Shown in pieces: positions 35,649 to 46,361 of a DNA stretch of 64,000 bases. The DNA comes from JALHOP01 sp964484195 (GTDB lineage: Bacteria; Myxococcota; XYA12-FULL-58-9; JALHOP01). The first letter of the stretch is position 1. Each line of letters opens with the position of its first letter. Both the position numbers and the translations under genes were made by a program. The stretch lies in the NCBI GenBank assembly GCA_964484195.1, contig CAZAER010000007.1, forward strand, positions 124,001 through 188,000. The letters are read 5' to 3'. The notes beneath the pieces are model-generated. The model made no database searches. It had not been told where the DNA came from and worked only from the letters and a program-made list of their open reading frames with translations.

Positions 35649-36433
35649 TGCGATACGTCCGACTCCTTGCGAACCAAGCGCGCGTCTCTTTCATGCTGCT
35701 CGTGCAGTACCGCCTCGAGGCGGCGATCAGCTTGTTGCTTGCCGGCTTCTGGACGTCGTCGGCGCTCGTGCCCTTGCTCGTGCTTTTCGGGGCGCGCGAC
35801 AGCGTTGGTGGCTGGAGCTGGGGCGAAGCGCTGCTCGTCGTCGGCTGGTTCAACGTCTTGAAAGGCGTGCAATCGATCGTGATCCAGCCGTCGATGAATC
35901 TCGCGGCGGAGCAGGTGCGCAAGGGGACGCTCGACTTCGTGCTCATGAAGCCGGCTGACGCGCAGATCCTCGTCTCGGCGCAGCGCTTCGATTTCCGCCA
36001 GCTCTCCGACGTCGTCGTGGGCGTGGTCATGCTGATTTACGCGCTGGCGAAGCTGCGAGTCGTTCCTTCGCCGCTGGCGCTGGCCGCGACCGTCGTCGCG
36101 CTGGTCTGTGGGGTCGCGATTCTCTACGCCATCTGGGTGATGGTCATGAGCCTCGCCTTCGTGTTCGTCAAAGTGGACAACCTGACGTTTCTCTTCCAGT
36201 CGATCTACGATGCCGCTCGTTGGCCGGGCACCATCTTTCGGGGCGTGTTCGCCTTCGTTTTCACCTTCGTGTTGCCACTCACGCTGATGACGACGACGCC
36301 GGCGCTCGCGCTTCTCGGCCGCCTCAGCGGACGAGAGCTGCTCCTCTCGATTGCGGGAGCAGCTCTCTTCTTGGTCGCGAGCCGCTGGGTCTGGACCAGC
36401 TGCGTCGCCCGCTACACCAGTGCAGGCGGCTGA
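35648..36433 (+). CDS. ABC-2 family permease (second subunit)
   Basis: 261 residues, six predicted helices. GGWSWGEALLVVGWFNVLKGV, VRKGTLDFVLMKPAD and the RFDFRQLSDVVVGVVML helix are classical for the second DUF990-type permease, paralogous to the upstream gene. The shared TGATG junction at 35646-35650 implies strict translational coupling and a 1:1 complex with the first permease on a dimer of the ATPase. C-terminus RYTSAGG. Substrate not predictable. Confidence 0.9.
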   Translation: MRYVRLLANQARVSFMLLVQYRLEAAISLLLAGFWTSSALVPLLVLFGARDSVGGWSWGEALLVVGWFNVLKGVQSIVIQPSMNLAAEQVRKGTLDFVLMKPADAQILVSAQRFDFRQLSDVVVGVVMLIYALAKLRVVPSPLALAATVVALVCGVAILYAIWVMVMSLAFVFVKVDNLTFLFQSIYDAARWPGTIFRGVFAFVFTFVLPLTLMTTTPALALLGRLSGRELLLSIAGAALFLVASRWVWTSCVARYTSAGG

Positions 36434-36469
36434 TGTGAGCCGATTCGCCGGTCTGATACACTAGACGGC

Positions 36470-37438
36470 ATGCGTTTCGGGGGCGTTCTCCTGGTGGGCC
36501 TCATGGCCTGCGGCGGCTCGGTCGAGGGGCCGGTCCTCGTCGACCACGTCTCCGACCAGGACGTAGGCCAGAGTGGCGACCCAGACGTGGTTGGGCCGCA
36601 GGACGATGGGCCGAGCGATCAGGCGGGGGGCGATGCGGCCGGCGCCGGTGACGGTGATGGTGACGCGCACGGTAGCGATCCCATCGTCGACACCAATCCC
36701 TGCACCAACGGTACCGCGGTTTTCTGTGATGACTTCGAAACCGCGACGGTGGGCGGGGCGCCGAGGGCGCCGTGGCACGTTCTGACCAACAAAGGCACGG
36801 CCACCGTGGCGTCGACGCAGGCATACTCGGGCACCAAGGCGCTCAAGTGCACCACGACCGCCTCGACCAGCGACCCGAGCAAGTTCCGCCAGGCCTTCAT
36901 CAGCATCGACGAAGAGGACGCGCCGATCACCGGTAACAACGTCTACGGGCGTATGATGGTGTGGTTCGGGAGAGTGCCGCCCAACGACAATCTCCACTGG
37001 ACCAATGTCCGCGCGAGCGGTCCTGTCGAAACCGAGACCTACCAGGGCTCGTCGTACACCGCGGTGTACACCTACGGCGGCCAGTACAGTCATCTGATGG
37101 CCAACTACAACTCGGGTGACGGGCCGGCGAGCGACTGCTGGCAGCACTCCGACACCATCCTTCCGGCGCAGACCTGGGAGTGCCTCGAGTGGCAGTTCGA
37201 CGGGCCCAATCAGACGATGCGCATGTGGTTGAATGGCACGCCCGTCAATGCGCTCACCGTGGTCGAGGAGGGGCAGGGTTGTCTCGAGCACGATCTCGGT
37301 GACCGCTGGGTGGCGCCAGAGTTCGACGCCATCGCCATCGGCTGGGAGCACTACCAAGTCATCGACTACGACGTCGAATTCTACGTCGATGACGTCGCCT
37401 TCGGGGCCTCGCGGCTCGGATGTCCGCAAGGCCCCTGA
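36470..37438 (+). CDS. Secreted beta-sandwich lipoprotein, polysaccharide lyase/Cip1-like
   Basis: 322 residues. Signal MRFGGVLLVGLMAC with lipobox C14. An Asp/Gly-rich linker of ~55 residues (GDGDGDAHGSD) projects the domain from the membrane. The domain from ~75 has CDDFET, strands with GRMMVWFG, WECLEWQFDG, MRMWLNG and FYVDDVAFG, the pattern of concanavalin-A-like jelly rolls such as Cip1 and related polysaccharide lyases. Catalytic residues cannot be named, so it may only bind glycan. Its stop is 3 bp from the lon stop on the opposite strand. Confidence 0.75.
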   Translation: MRFGGVLLVGLMACGGSVEGPVLVDHVSDQDVGQSGDPDVVGPQDDGPSDQAGGDAAGAGDGDGDAHGSDPIVDTNPCTNGTAVFCDDFETATVGGAPRAPWHVLTNKGTATVASTQAYSGTKALKCTTTASTSDPSKFRQAFISIDEEDAPITGNNVYGRMMVWFGRVPPNDNLHWTNVRASGPVETETYQGSSYTAVYTYGGQYSHLMANYNSGDGPASDCWQHSDTILPAQTWECLEWQFDGPNQTMRMWLNGTPVNALTVVEEGQGCLEHDLGDRWVAPEFDAIAIGWEHYQVIDYDVEFYVDDVAFGASRLGCPQGP

Positions 37439-37441
37439 GCG

Positions 37442-39826
<2,385 letters not shown>

Positions 39827-39926
39827 GGGAGCCTCCGGGCCTTTGCGCCATCTCGAAGGACGGTCGCACGGCCACAAGGGTCAAAGTCATTGCTGCTCAG
39901 GCAGCGGGTAAACGCGCGGCGGCTTG

Positions 39927-39953
39927 CGATGGGGCGGAATCGTCAGTTTCGCT
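39927..39953 (-). promoter_or_regulatory. Candidate heat-shock (sigma-32-like) promoter of lon
   Basis: On the minus strand AGCGAAA (39953-39947), 12-bp spacer, CCCCATCG (39934-39927). The -10 half matches the sigma-32 core CCCCAT; the -35 matches only its GAAA end. Confidence 0.35.
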
Positions 39954-40013
39954 GCGTTATCTAGATATGTGCATCGATGACGCTAAGCGCCAGGTGTCGA
40001 TGCTTCCAATGTT

Positions 40014-40619
40014 CTAAGCGCGCCGCAAAAGGCCATGAACGACGAGCTCATGGGTCGCTTCGAGGACCCGTTTGGTCTCGGCGGGATCGTGATCGAAGAG
40101 GTGCGGCGGCGCGTAGGTCGCATAGATGCGTAGCAGGACCCGAGCGGTAGCCAAGGGGTATTCGACGCGGAGCTCGCCGCTGGTATCGCCGGCCTCGAGG
40201 AGCTCGACGAGCATGGCCTGCGCTGCTTCTTCGAAACGACCGCGCTCGACGGCAGTGCCGCTGCATGTGGACGGCGAGACCAGATCGATCGCGTGTTGCC
40301 CGGTGCTCGCTACTTCCCAAAAGTGGGTGGCGCGTGCGTCGAAGATGCCACGCAAGCGTTTGGCGAACGTCGTGTCGGCAGACACTGCCTGACGCATCGC
40401 CGCGAGCACGTGATCGTGACAGCGCTTGGAGAGCTCGCGTGCGACCGACTCCTTGGAGTCGAACTCCAAGTAGACGCTTCCGACACCAATGCGAGCGGCG
40501 TGAGCGATGTCCGCGACCGTGGTCTTCTCGAAGCCGTAGTGCTTGAACAAGCGGTCGGCGGCTTCGAGGATGGCGGCGCGGCGTTTCGCCCGAAGGGGAT
40601 TCTCGTGTGCTTCTGACAT
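40014..40619 (-). CDS. TetR/AcrR-family transcriptional regulator
   Basis: 201 residues from the ATG at 40619. The N-terminal helix-turn-helix (about 12-58) reads AKRRAAILEAADRLFKHYGFEKTTVADIA followed by GVGSVYLEFDSKE, the TetR signature. The C-terminal ligand-binding helices are unspecific (FWEVASTGQHAIDL, then LLRIYATYAPPHLF). It represses a promoter until a small ligand binds. No obvious efflux or catabolic target is adjacent. The GT51 gene downstream on the same strand ends at 40713, and its start is distant. Target unknown, possibly autoregulated. Confidence 0.9.
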   Translation of the reverse strand: MSEAHENPLRAKRRAAILEAADRLFKHYGFEKTTVADIAHAARIGVGSVYLEFDSKESVARELSKRCHDHVLAAMRQAVSADTTFAKRLRGIFDARATHFWEVASTGQHAIDLVSPSTCSGTAVERGRFEEAAQAMLVELLEAGDTSGELRVEYPLATARVLLRIYATYAPPHLFDHDPAETKRVLEATHELVVHGLLRRA

Positions 40620-40712
40620 CCAACAACTCGCTCTTCGCCCGGGCCGGCGAAAAGTGAATGGCGAGTCATATCGGGCACCAAGCAAGGCGACAAGAGAAAA
40701 CTGAATATTGCC

Positions 40713-42599
40713 TCAGCGGCCAGCGAACGCCACGGACGAGGTCACTTGGTCGGCGTAAGTAGCGTCGTCGAGAACGCCGGTGTCGTGCAGCTTGTGCAGG
40801 ATGTCGTTGACGCGCTCGTTCCAGGTGTCGGTCAGCCCGCCGCGGGCGTAGTAGCCGTAATAGCGCACCGGATTGGGGATGATGCTTGCGAGGTAAGCAG
40901 CCTCTTTGGCGTTCAAGCTGCTCGGGTGTTTGCCGAAGTAGCGCTCGGCCGCCGGCCCAATGCCGTAGAGCCCCGGTCCCCACTCGATGACGTTCAAGTA
41001 GATCTCGAGGATGCGCTGTTTGGAAAGCGTGCCTTCGAGCGCCAGGGCGATGAGCGCCTCGCGAAACTTGCGGCTATAGGTTTTAGCGGACGAGAGGTAC
41101 AGGTTCTTCGCGAGCTGCTGCGAGATGGTCGAGCCGCCGCGGATGGCTTTGCCCGAGCTCGTGACCGCGGCGATGCTGTTCTTGATCTCCACGAGATCGA
41201 ATCCGTGATGGCCGAAGAAACCGCCGTCCTCTGCGGTGGTGATGGCGCGGACGACGTGTTCCGGGAGATCGGCGAGCGACACGAAGCTCTCGTTCGAGAG
41301 CCCGAGGAAGACATCGCGGGGACTGCCGTTGTCGTCGATGAGGTGATGGGTGAAGGCACCGCGTAGCATCTCGGCGCCGGTCGGCTTGTCGCCCTTGGCC
41401 GCTTTGACGTCGATGTCTCCGGCGAGCTTCCAGGCCGTGGGGTCGCGCAGTGGTCCCTCGAGGTCGGCCCAGGCTGCGAGCTCGCCGTGGGGCTTGGGAT
41501 CCTCCGCCTCTGGGCGCAAGGCCGCGGGCAAGCTCGCGAGCAAGGCGTCGAAAGGAATGCCGATGGCGCGGGTGTGCAACGTCGTCTGGTAGGGCTCGGT
41601 CGTGTCGACGGCGGCATCGAAGCGCAGACGCACGCGTGGGTCACTGCCGAGACCGAGGTAGGCATCGTGGATGCCGAGGCGCTTCTCGCGTACGCGATAG
41701 TGGACGCTAGCTCCCGCGCTCGCCGCCGCGATGATCACCGGCGCGCTGTCGAGCCGAGAGGCATCGAGGACGATCTCGTCGCCGCTCATGCCCAGCTGCC
41801 CGTCGGCACTCGCGAGGCGTCCATTGACGAAGCGCAGGTCGGCGGAAACGGTCGCATCGATGCGGCCATGGGCGCGGTCGACGTTGCGCGTGAGCTGCGA
41901 TGGCAGACTGGCGAGCGGTAGGCGGATGAGATGCAATGTAGCGTTGACCACCTGGTCGTCGAAGGCTCCGGCGTCGTTCAAGTTGGTCTCGGTGGCGATG
42001 CTCGCCATGAGCTCCCCACCACTTTCGAAGACGATGTGGGCTTCGCCGCTGCAGCCGCCACGGCAGACGGCGTCGGCCTCGAGCGAGGCCAAGCTGAGCT
42101 CGGTATCGCCGCGCTCGCTGGTCTGCGCGTGCACGTAGATGTCGGTGGCCGCGAGACGCAGATGGTCGCGCAAGTAGGGCGCGAGGCGTTGTGCGAGCGC
42201 CGAACGCAAAGCGTTGCCGGTGGCGACTCCAGAGGCGTGACTCGGGCGCTCGATCTCGACGATGACGCCGTCCGCTTTGACGGACGCGATGCGGGGTGCG
42301 CCCGAAAGCAGGCTCCCGAGCACCGGCGTCACCGTGAGGCGGGTGACCTGGATGTGGCGCACCAACGACCCGGCGGGCCATTGCATGTCGACGGGCCCGA
42401 GCGTGACGCGGCCGTTCAAGCTGATCTCGACGTCCGAGCCCATGGCGGTGTCGGCAGCGAAGTCGTGCAGGGCGACGAGGACATGGGCGCGCAACGATGG
42501 TCCGAGGACCCGGCTTGCGATGGCGACGGTCAAAGCAGGCGAGGCGAGCCCCAAGAGGACCGCCACCACAATCGCCTGCGTACGTCGAATCTTGCGCAT
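40713..42599 (-). CDS. Peptidoglycan glycosyltransferase (GT51) with long AsmA-like N-terminal domain
   Basis: 628 residues. One N-terminal membrane anchor (AIVVAVLLGLASPALTVAIA). Residues ~60-400 are beta-rich and resemble AsmA/DUF3971-type repeats rather than a penicillin-binding domain. The GT51 domain is C-terminal: TAEDGGFFGHHGFD with the catalytic E457, RGGSTISQQLAKNLYL and EIYLNVIEWGPGLYGIGPAA. No transpeptidase domain or SxxK motif follows. It should polymerise lipid II into glycan strands at the inner membrane (MtgA-like activity). The AsmA-like part may contact lipids or envelope partners. Confidence 0.88.
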   Translation of the reverse strand: MRKIRRTQAIVVAVLLGLASPALTVAIASRVLGPSLRAHVLVALHDFAADTAMGSDVEISLNGRVTLGPVDMQWPAGSLVRHIQVTRLTVTPVLGSLLSGAPRIASVKADGVIVEIERPSHASGVATGNALRSALAQRLAPYLRDHLRLAATDIYVHAQTSERGDTELSLASLEADAVCRGGCSGEAHIVFESGGELMASIATETNLNDAGAFDDQVVNATLHLIRLPLASLPSQLTRNVDRAHGRIDATVSADLRFVNGRLASADGQLGMSGDEIVLDASRLDSAPVIIAAASAGASVHYRVREKRLGIHDAYLGLGSDPRVRLRFDAAVDTTEPYQTTLHTRAIGIPFDALLASLPAALRPEAEDPKPHGELAAWADLEGPLRDPTAWKLAGDIDVKAAKGDKPTGAEMLRGAFTHHLIDDNGSPRDVFLGLSNESFVSLADLPEHVVRAITTAEDGGFFGHHGFDLVEIKNSIAAVTSSGKAIRGGSTISQQLAKNLYLSSAKTYSRKFREALIALALEGTLSKQRILEIYLNVIEWGPGLYGIGPAAERYFGKHPSSLNAKEAAYLASIIPNPVRYYGYYARGGLTDTWNERVNDILHKLHDTGVLDDATYADQVTSSVAFAGR

Positions 42600-42676
42600 G
42601 CTACTTCACACCGCTCCACCCAAGGTGACCATCGGCGCTTTCGCGCGCATGTTGTTTCATGCCATGAGCGAAAGTC

Positions 42677-43216
42677 ATGACCGCGAAAGGCCCAGTCACG
42701 CGCCGCATCCCACCCGGGGATGACCGTGAGCGTCTGGTATGCCTCGATTGCGGATTCGTCAACTACGAGAATCCCAAGGTCGTCGTGGGCTCCGTGGTCA
42801 CGGTGGGCGAGCAGCTCCTCCTTTGCCGCCGTGCCATCGACCCGAGACGCGGCTACTGGACGATTCCTGCTGGGTTTCTCGAGCAGCACGAGGACCCCCA
42901 GACCGGCGCGCGCCGGGAGGCCATGGAGGAGGCCACTGCCGAGATCGCCATCGACGCTTTGCTGGCGGTTTACTCGGTCCCGCGTCTCAGCCAGGTGCAG
43001 TTGATCTACCGGGCCACCCTGACCGGGACCTTCGCGCCGGGCATCGAAAGCCTCGAGGTCGCGTTGTTCACTTGGGACGACGTGCCGTGGGACGACCTGG
43101 CATTCCCCAGCGTGCACTGGGCGCTACGGCATCACCGGTCGGTCGTGGGGCAAAACGTGTTTGCCCCGTTCGTGAACCCGACCGGTGAGACCGGCGACCT
43201 TACGAGTCGTATTTGA
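42677..43216 (+). CDS. Nudix hydrolase with N-terminal zinc-ribbon remnant
   Basis: 179 residues. The Nudix box spans residues 66-88 (GFLEQHEDPQTGARREAMEE), with all metal-binding Glu of REAMEE present. A CLDCG knuckle (22-26) precedes the domain in the place of the four-Cys ribbon of NudC-like enzymes, but the second CxxC pair is missing. Members hydrolyse nucleoside diphosphates linked to other moieties, e.g. NADH or ADP-ribose; the substrate here is not predictable. The last 17 bp overlap the convergent redoxin gene. Confidence 0.9.
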   Translation: MTAKGPVTRRIPPGDDRERLVCLDCGFVNYENPKVVVGSVVTVGEQLLLCRRAIDPRRGYWTIPAGFLEQHEDPQTGARREAMEEATAEIAIDALLAVYSVPRLSQVQLIYRATLTGTFAPGIESLEVALFTWDDVPWDDLAFPSVHWALRHHRSVVGQNVFAPFVNPTGETGDLTSRI

Positions 43217-43823
43217 CGCTGCAGCCGTAGGCCTCGGTCTGCGCCTTTTCGACCTTGCCGGTGCTGACGCCCTTGATGGCCGCGTCGACGAAGTTGACCG
43301 TGTTTCCGGCCTCAGGCTTGCCGAGCGGCGCGTTGTCGAGAGCTCCGTTATAGCGGAGAACGCCCTCTTTGTCGATGACGTACATGTGCGGCGTGGTCTT
43401 GGCGCCGTACAGCTTGCCGACCTTGCCGTCGGTGTCGAGCAAGATGGGGTAGCTCATGCCGTACTCCTTGGCGGCCTTCACGTTGCGCTCGGCGCCGTTG
43501 CCCTGTTTGCCGGGGGCGCTCGAGTTGACCGCGAGCCAAACCACGCCTTCGCCGGTGACGCGCTTGGGCTGGGCGACGAGGGGGCCCTTGTCGCCGTGCG
43601 CGAACTTCACGAACGGGCAGTCAGGGTTGAACCACTCGAGGACCACCGTCTTGCCGGCGAAGTCATGCAGCGAGACCTTTTTGCCGTCGGTGCCGGTGAG
43701 GGTGAAGTCAGGCGCTTTGTTGCCGACGGTGACTTCGGCGCGCGCGGCGCCAGCGACGGTGGTGAGCGCGAGAGCTGCGAGAACGGGAACGAAACGTAGA
43801 GCACGGAGCATGTTCATCCTCAT
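43200..43823 (-). CDS. Exported redoxin (AhpC/TSA-like) with a single active-site cysteine
   Basis: 207 residues. Signal peptide (LRALRFVPVLAALALTTVAGAARA, cut near residue 29). The thioredoxin/peroxiredoxin fold starts KAPDFTLTGTDG and has VVLEWFNPDCPFVK, where C69 is the only Cys of the expected active site (DCP, no second Cys). TTPHMYVIDKEGVLRYNG is the conserved cis-Pro region. A second Cys is at the far C-terminus (AYGC). It could be a periplasmic 1-Cys peroxidase or thiol reductase. tpx lies next upstream on the same strand, 95 bp away. Confidence 0.85.
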   Translation of the reverse strand: MRMNMLRALRFVPVLAALALTTVAGAARAEVTVGNKAPDFTLTGTDGKKVSLHDFAGKTVVLEWFNPDCPFVKFAHGDKGPLVAQPKRVTGEGVVWLAVNSSAPGKQGNGAERNVKAAKEYGMSYPILLDTDGKVGKLYGAKTTPHMYVIDKEGVLRYNGALDNAPLGKPEAGNTVNFVDAAIKGVSTGKVEKAQTEAYGCSVKYDS

Positions 43824-43918
43824 GATTGCGGGAAACCCGCGGGCAAGGTTGTAACGTCAGCTGGCGGCGGCAACTTCCCGCCGCACACGAAGTTCTGTGA
43901 ACGGGTGAGCGGCGGCGC

Positions 43919-44413
43919 TCAGCCGAGGGCCTTGATGGCCGCGTCGTAGTCGGGCTCCTGGGCAATCTCGGGAACCTGCTCGGTGTAGACCACGCGGTTC
44001 TGCCCATCGAGCACCAGGATGCAGCGCGAGCACAGCCCGGCGAGCGGCCCATCGGCGATCTGGAGGCCGTAGTCCTTGGCGAAGGTCGAACGGAAGCTCG
44101 ACAGGGCATGGACGCGCTGGAGACCCTCGGCGCCGCAGAACCGCTTCATCGCGAAGGGCAGGTCGGCCGAAATGTTGAGCACCGCGACATCGCCGCGGCT
44201 CGAGAGCTTGCTGTTGAACGTGCGGACCGAGGTCGCACACACCGGGGTGTCGACGCTCGGAAAGACGTTCAGGATCTTCTTCCCAGGGAAGTCATCGAGG
44301 CTCACGTCGCTCAAGGTCAGCGTCGTAAGCTTCAGTTTTGGCGCGGCATTTCCGACCGCCGGCAGGGAACCGCTGGTGTGGATTGTGTTCCCCTTGAGCT
44401 TGATGTCCGTCAT
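43919..44413 (-). CDS. tpx: Thiol peroxidase (atypical 2-Cys peroxiredoxin)
   Basis: 164 residues from the ATG at 44413, with AGGAGG 6 bases upstream; the frame continues upstream but lacks this ribosome site. Peroxidatic C59 lies in SVDTPVCATSVRTF and the resolving C93 in MKRFCG, positions that match E. coli Tpx (C61, C95). It reduces hydrogen peroxide and alkyl hydroperoxides using thioredoxin, in the cytoplasm or periplasm. The neighbour toward 43.8 kb is the exported redoxin, so the two may share a role in oxidative defence. Confidence 0.95.
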   Translation of the reverse strand: MTDIKLKGNTIHTSGSLPAVGNAAPKLKLTTLTLSDVSLDDFPGKKILNVFPSVDTPVCATSVRTFNSKLSSRGDVAVLNISADLPFAMKRFCGAEGLQRVHALSSFRSTFAKDYGLQIADGPLAGLCSRCILVLDGQNRVVYTEQVPEIAQEPDYDAAIKALG

Positions 44414-44511
44414 CGGCATCCTCCTAAGTAACCGTTTTTGAAGCGTGGCTCGGCAATCGCAGAGAATGCCGCCCATGCGCAAGCGGCCGTTGACCAGGGA
44501 GGAACACGGTC

Positions 44512-45147
44512 ATGGCGACAGCGACGACGGCACTTCGCGATGCTTTGGTGAGCACCGCCGCGCGCCTACGCGACGGCGCCACCTATCAATGGACCCACAT
44601 GGGTGCCTGCAATTGCGGACACCTGGCGCAGACCGTGACGCGCATCTCGCGCGCCGAGCTCCACGCGATGGCGCTCGAGCGGCCGGGCGACTGGAGCGAG
44701 CAAGTCATCGAGTACTGCCCGACCAGTGGCCTCCCGATCGACCATGTCATCGCGACGATGCTCCGCCTGGGGCTTACCGCGTGCGACCTAGCGCATCTCG
44801 AGCGTCTCACCAGTCCGGAGGTGCTCGCGCTCCTCCCACCCGACGAGCGGTACCTCGACTACAGAACGCGTGACGACGTGGTTCGCTATTTGGAGACCTG
44901 GGCCGCACTACTTGCTCGCCAGCTTCACGAGGGCAACGAAACCGTGCACCGCGGCAGCCGCCCCGACCAGAGCAGCCAGCGTGTGCCACACGGCACCGCC
45001 TTGACCTCCGGCACGCCAGAGCTGCGCCGGCCCGGGAGCGACCACGTCGACAACGTGACGCGCCTGCGCGATGGCGAACCACGCACCGACCGCGAGCTCG
45101 GTGATGGGAATGGCGTAGGGGCCGCCGAAACGGGTAAGGCCGCCTAG
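44512..45147 (+). CDS. Uncharacterised protein with CNCGH motif, 3' end overlapping an antisense gene
   Basis: 211 residues from an ATG with GGGAGG 9 bases upstream. Residues 1-~145 look like a real soluble helical domain with HMGACNCGHLAQT and YLDYRTRDDVVRYLETWAALL; I recall similar ~150-residue hypothetical proteins, but I cannot name the family. The last ~65 residues are charged, low-complexity and lie opposite the gene at 44908-45249. The true protein may therefore end near 44940 and the stop may have been lost by mutation or sequencing error. The CNC plus His pattern could bind a metal or haem. Confidence 0.7.
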   Translation: MATATTALRDALVSTAARLRDGATYQWTHMGACNCGHLAQTVTRISRAELHAMALERPGDWSEQVIEYCPTSGLPIDHVIATMLRLGLTACDLAHLERLTSPEVLALLPPDERYLDYRTRDDVVRYLETWAALLARQLHEGNETVHRGSRPDQSSQRVPHGTALTSGTPELRRPGSDHVDNVTRLRDGEPRTDRELGDGNGVGAAETGKAA

Positions 45148-45249
45148 AGGCGGAGCAGGTTGCTCCACTTTGGCGGACGGCGCCTGGGGTGGCGACGTTT
45201 CTCGGGGTCCCTGGGCGATGGGTACTGCGCTGCTGACACGACGAACCAT
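44908..45249 (-). CDS. Small membrane protein of unknown function
   Basis: 113 residues with an excellent ribosome site (AGGAGG five bases before the ATG). A Pro-rich N-terminus precedes hydrophobic segments, PITELAVGAWFAIAQA (about 48-64) and WHTLAALVGAAAAVHGFVALVKL (about 87-109). It overlaps the opposite-strand gene for 240 bp. The strong ribosome site and membrane-type sequence argue that it is real. Function unknown. Confidence 0.65.
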   Translation of the reverse strand: MVRRVSSAVPIAQGPRETSPPQAPSAKVEQPAPPLGGLTRFGGPYAIPITELAVGAWFAIAQARHVVDVVAPGPAQLWRAGGQGGAVWHTLAALVGAAAAVHGFVALVKLASK

Positions 45250-45311
45250 GTAGCCTCCTAGAGGCTAGGTGCATCGCAGGTAACGTGCCGTCGCCGCGGC
45301 CCTCGAATTGG

Positions 45312-46316
45312 CTAAGCGTGGCTTTGCGGGCGAGGTGGCGCGGTCGGTGTCTCAATTTGCGACGCGTTTTTTGCGGTCGGCGTCTCGCGACGCGTGACCA
45401 AGAGCGACACCATCGCTGAAATCGCGATGGACGCCGCGATCACCGCGAGCGACACGCCGATCGGCACCTCGATGTGCCAGTACTCGGCGATCATCTTCCC
45501 GCCGACGAACGCGAGGACGAAGGCGAGGCCGTACTTGAGGTACCGGAAGCGCTCCATGATGCGCGCGAGCACGAAGTACAACGCCCGCAGGCCCATGATG
45601 GCGAAGATGTTCGACGTATAGATGATGTACGGATCCTGCGAGACGCCGAAGGCCGCGGGCACCGAATCGATGGCGAAGATGATGTCGGTCGTTTCGATGG
45701 CCATGAGCACGAGGAAGAGCGGTGTCGCGTGCAGCCGTCCGTTTTCGCGAACGAAGATGTGCGCGCCTCGCATCTCGCTGGTAACCGGTACCAGCGCCGC
45801 GACCACGCGCGCGAACATCCTGTAGAGGCGGCCTTCGGTCGGCGGCTTGTGCTCGTCGCCGCCGCGCACGAGCTTCACGGCCGTCCACACCAAGATCGCC
45901 CCAAAGGCGTACATGACGGAGTGGAACTGCGCGACCAGGGCCGTGCCCGCGAAAACGAACAGGGCGCGGAACACCATGGCGCCCAAGATCCCCCAGAAGA
46001 GGACGCGATGCTGGTTCTCCGACTGGACCTCGAAGAACTGGAAGAGGACCAGGAACACGAAGAGGTTGTCGACCGAAAGTGCTTCTTCGATCAGGTAGCA
46101 GGTCGCGAACTGGAGCCCTGCGTCGCTCCCGAAGCGCCAGTACAAGAAGCCGGCGAAGGCGGCGGCGACGCCGAACCAAAGCACGGTCCACATCGAGGCT
46201 TCGCGCACCGACACGATGTGCGCCCGGCGGTTGAAGACGCCGAGGTCGAGCGCCAACAGGCAAAACACCAGGGCCGTGAACCCAGCCCACAGCGCAGGCG
46301 TGCCGATCGAGTGCAT
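45312..46316 (-). CDS. TerC-family integral membrane protein
   Basis: 334 residues with about nine helices. The family hallmarks are present: an acidic EEALSVDNLFVFLVLF helix in the first half and ETTDIIFAIDSVPAAFGVSQDPYIIYTSNIFAIMGLRALYFVL in two consecutive stretches of the second half. TerC/Alx proteins are linked to manganese efflux, tellurite resistance or metal loading of exported proteins. The C-terminus is a Pro/Gln-rich cytoplasmic tail. No other ter genes are present, so a general metal-handling role is likelier. Confidence 0.93.
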   Translation of the reverse strand: MHSIGTPALWAGFTALVFCLLALDLGVFNRRAHIVSVREASMWTVLWFGVAAAFAGFLYWRFGSDAGLQFATCYLIEEALSVDNLFVFLVLFQFFEVQSENQHRVLFWGILGAMVFRALFVFAGTALVAQFHSVMYAFGAILVWTAVKLVRGGDEHKPPTEGRLYRMFARVVAALVPVTSEMRGAHIFVRENGRLHATPLFLVLMAIETTDIIFAIDSVPAAFGVSQDPYIIYTSNIFAIMGLRALYFVLARIMERFRYLKYGLAFVLAFVGGKMIAEYWHIEVPIGVSLAVIAASIAISAMVSLLVTRRETPTAKNASQIETPTAPPRPQSHA

Positions 46317-46361
46317 GAGGCGGGGACATTCGTGGCGCCCGCCGCGGCAGTCAAGACTCGG

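Noticed and set aside
36461..37429. 322-codon open frame on - covering the Cip1-like gene
   Set aside because: Same length as the true + gene, but that has a lipoprotein signal and beta-sandwich motifs.
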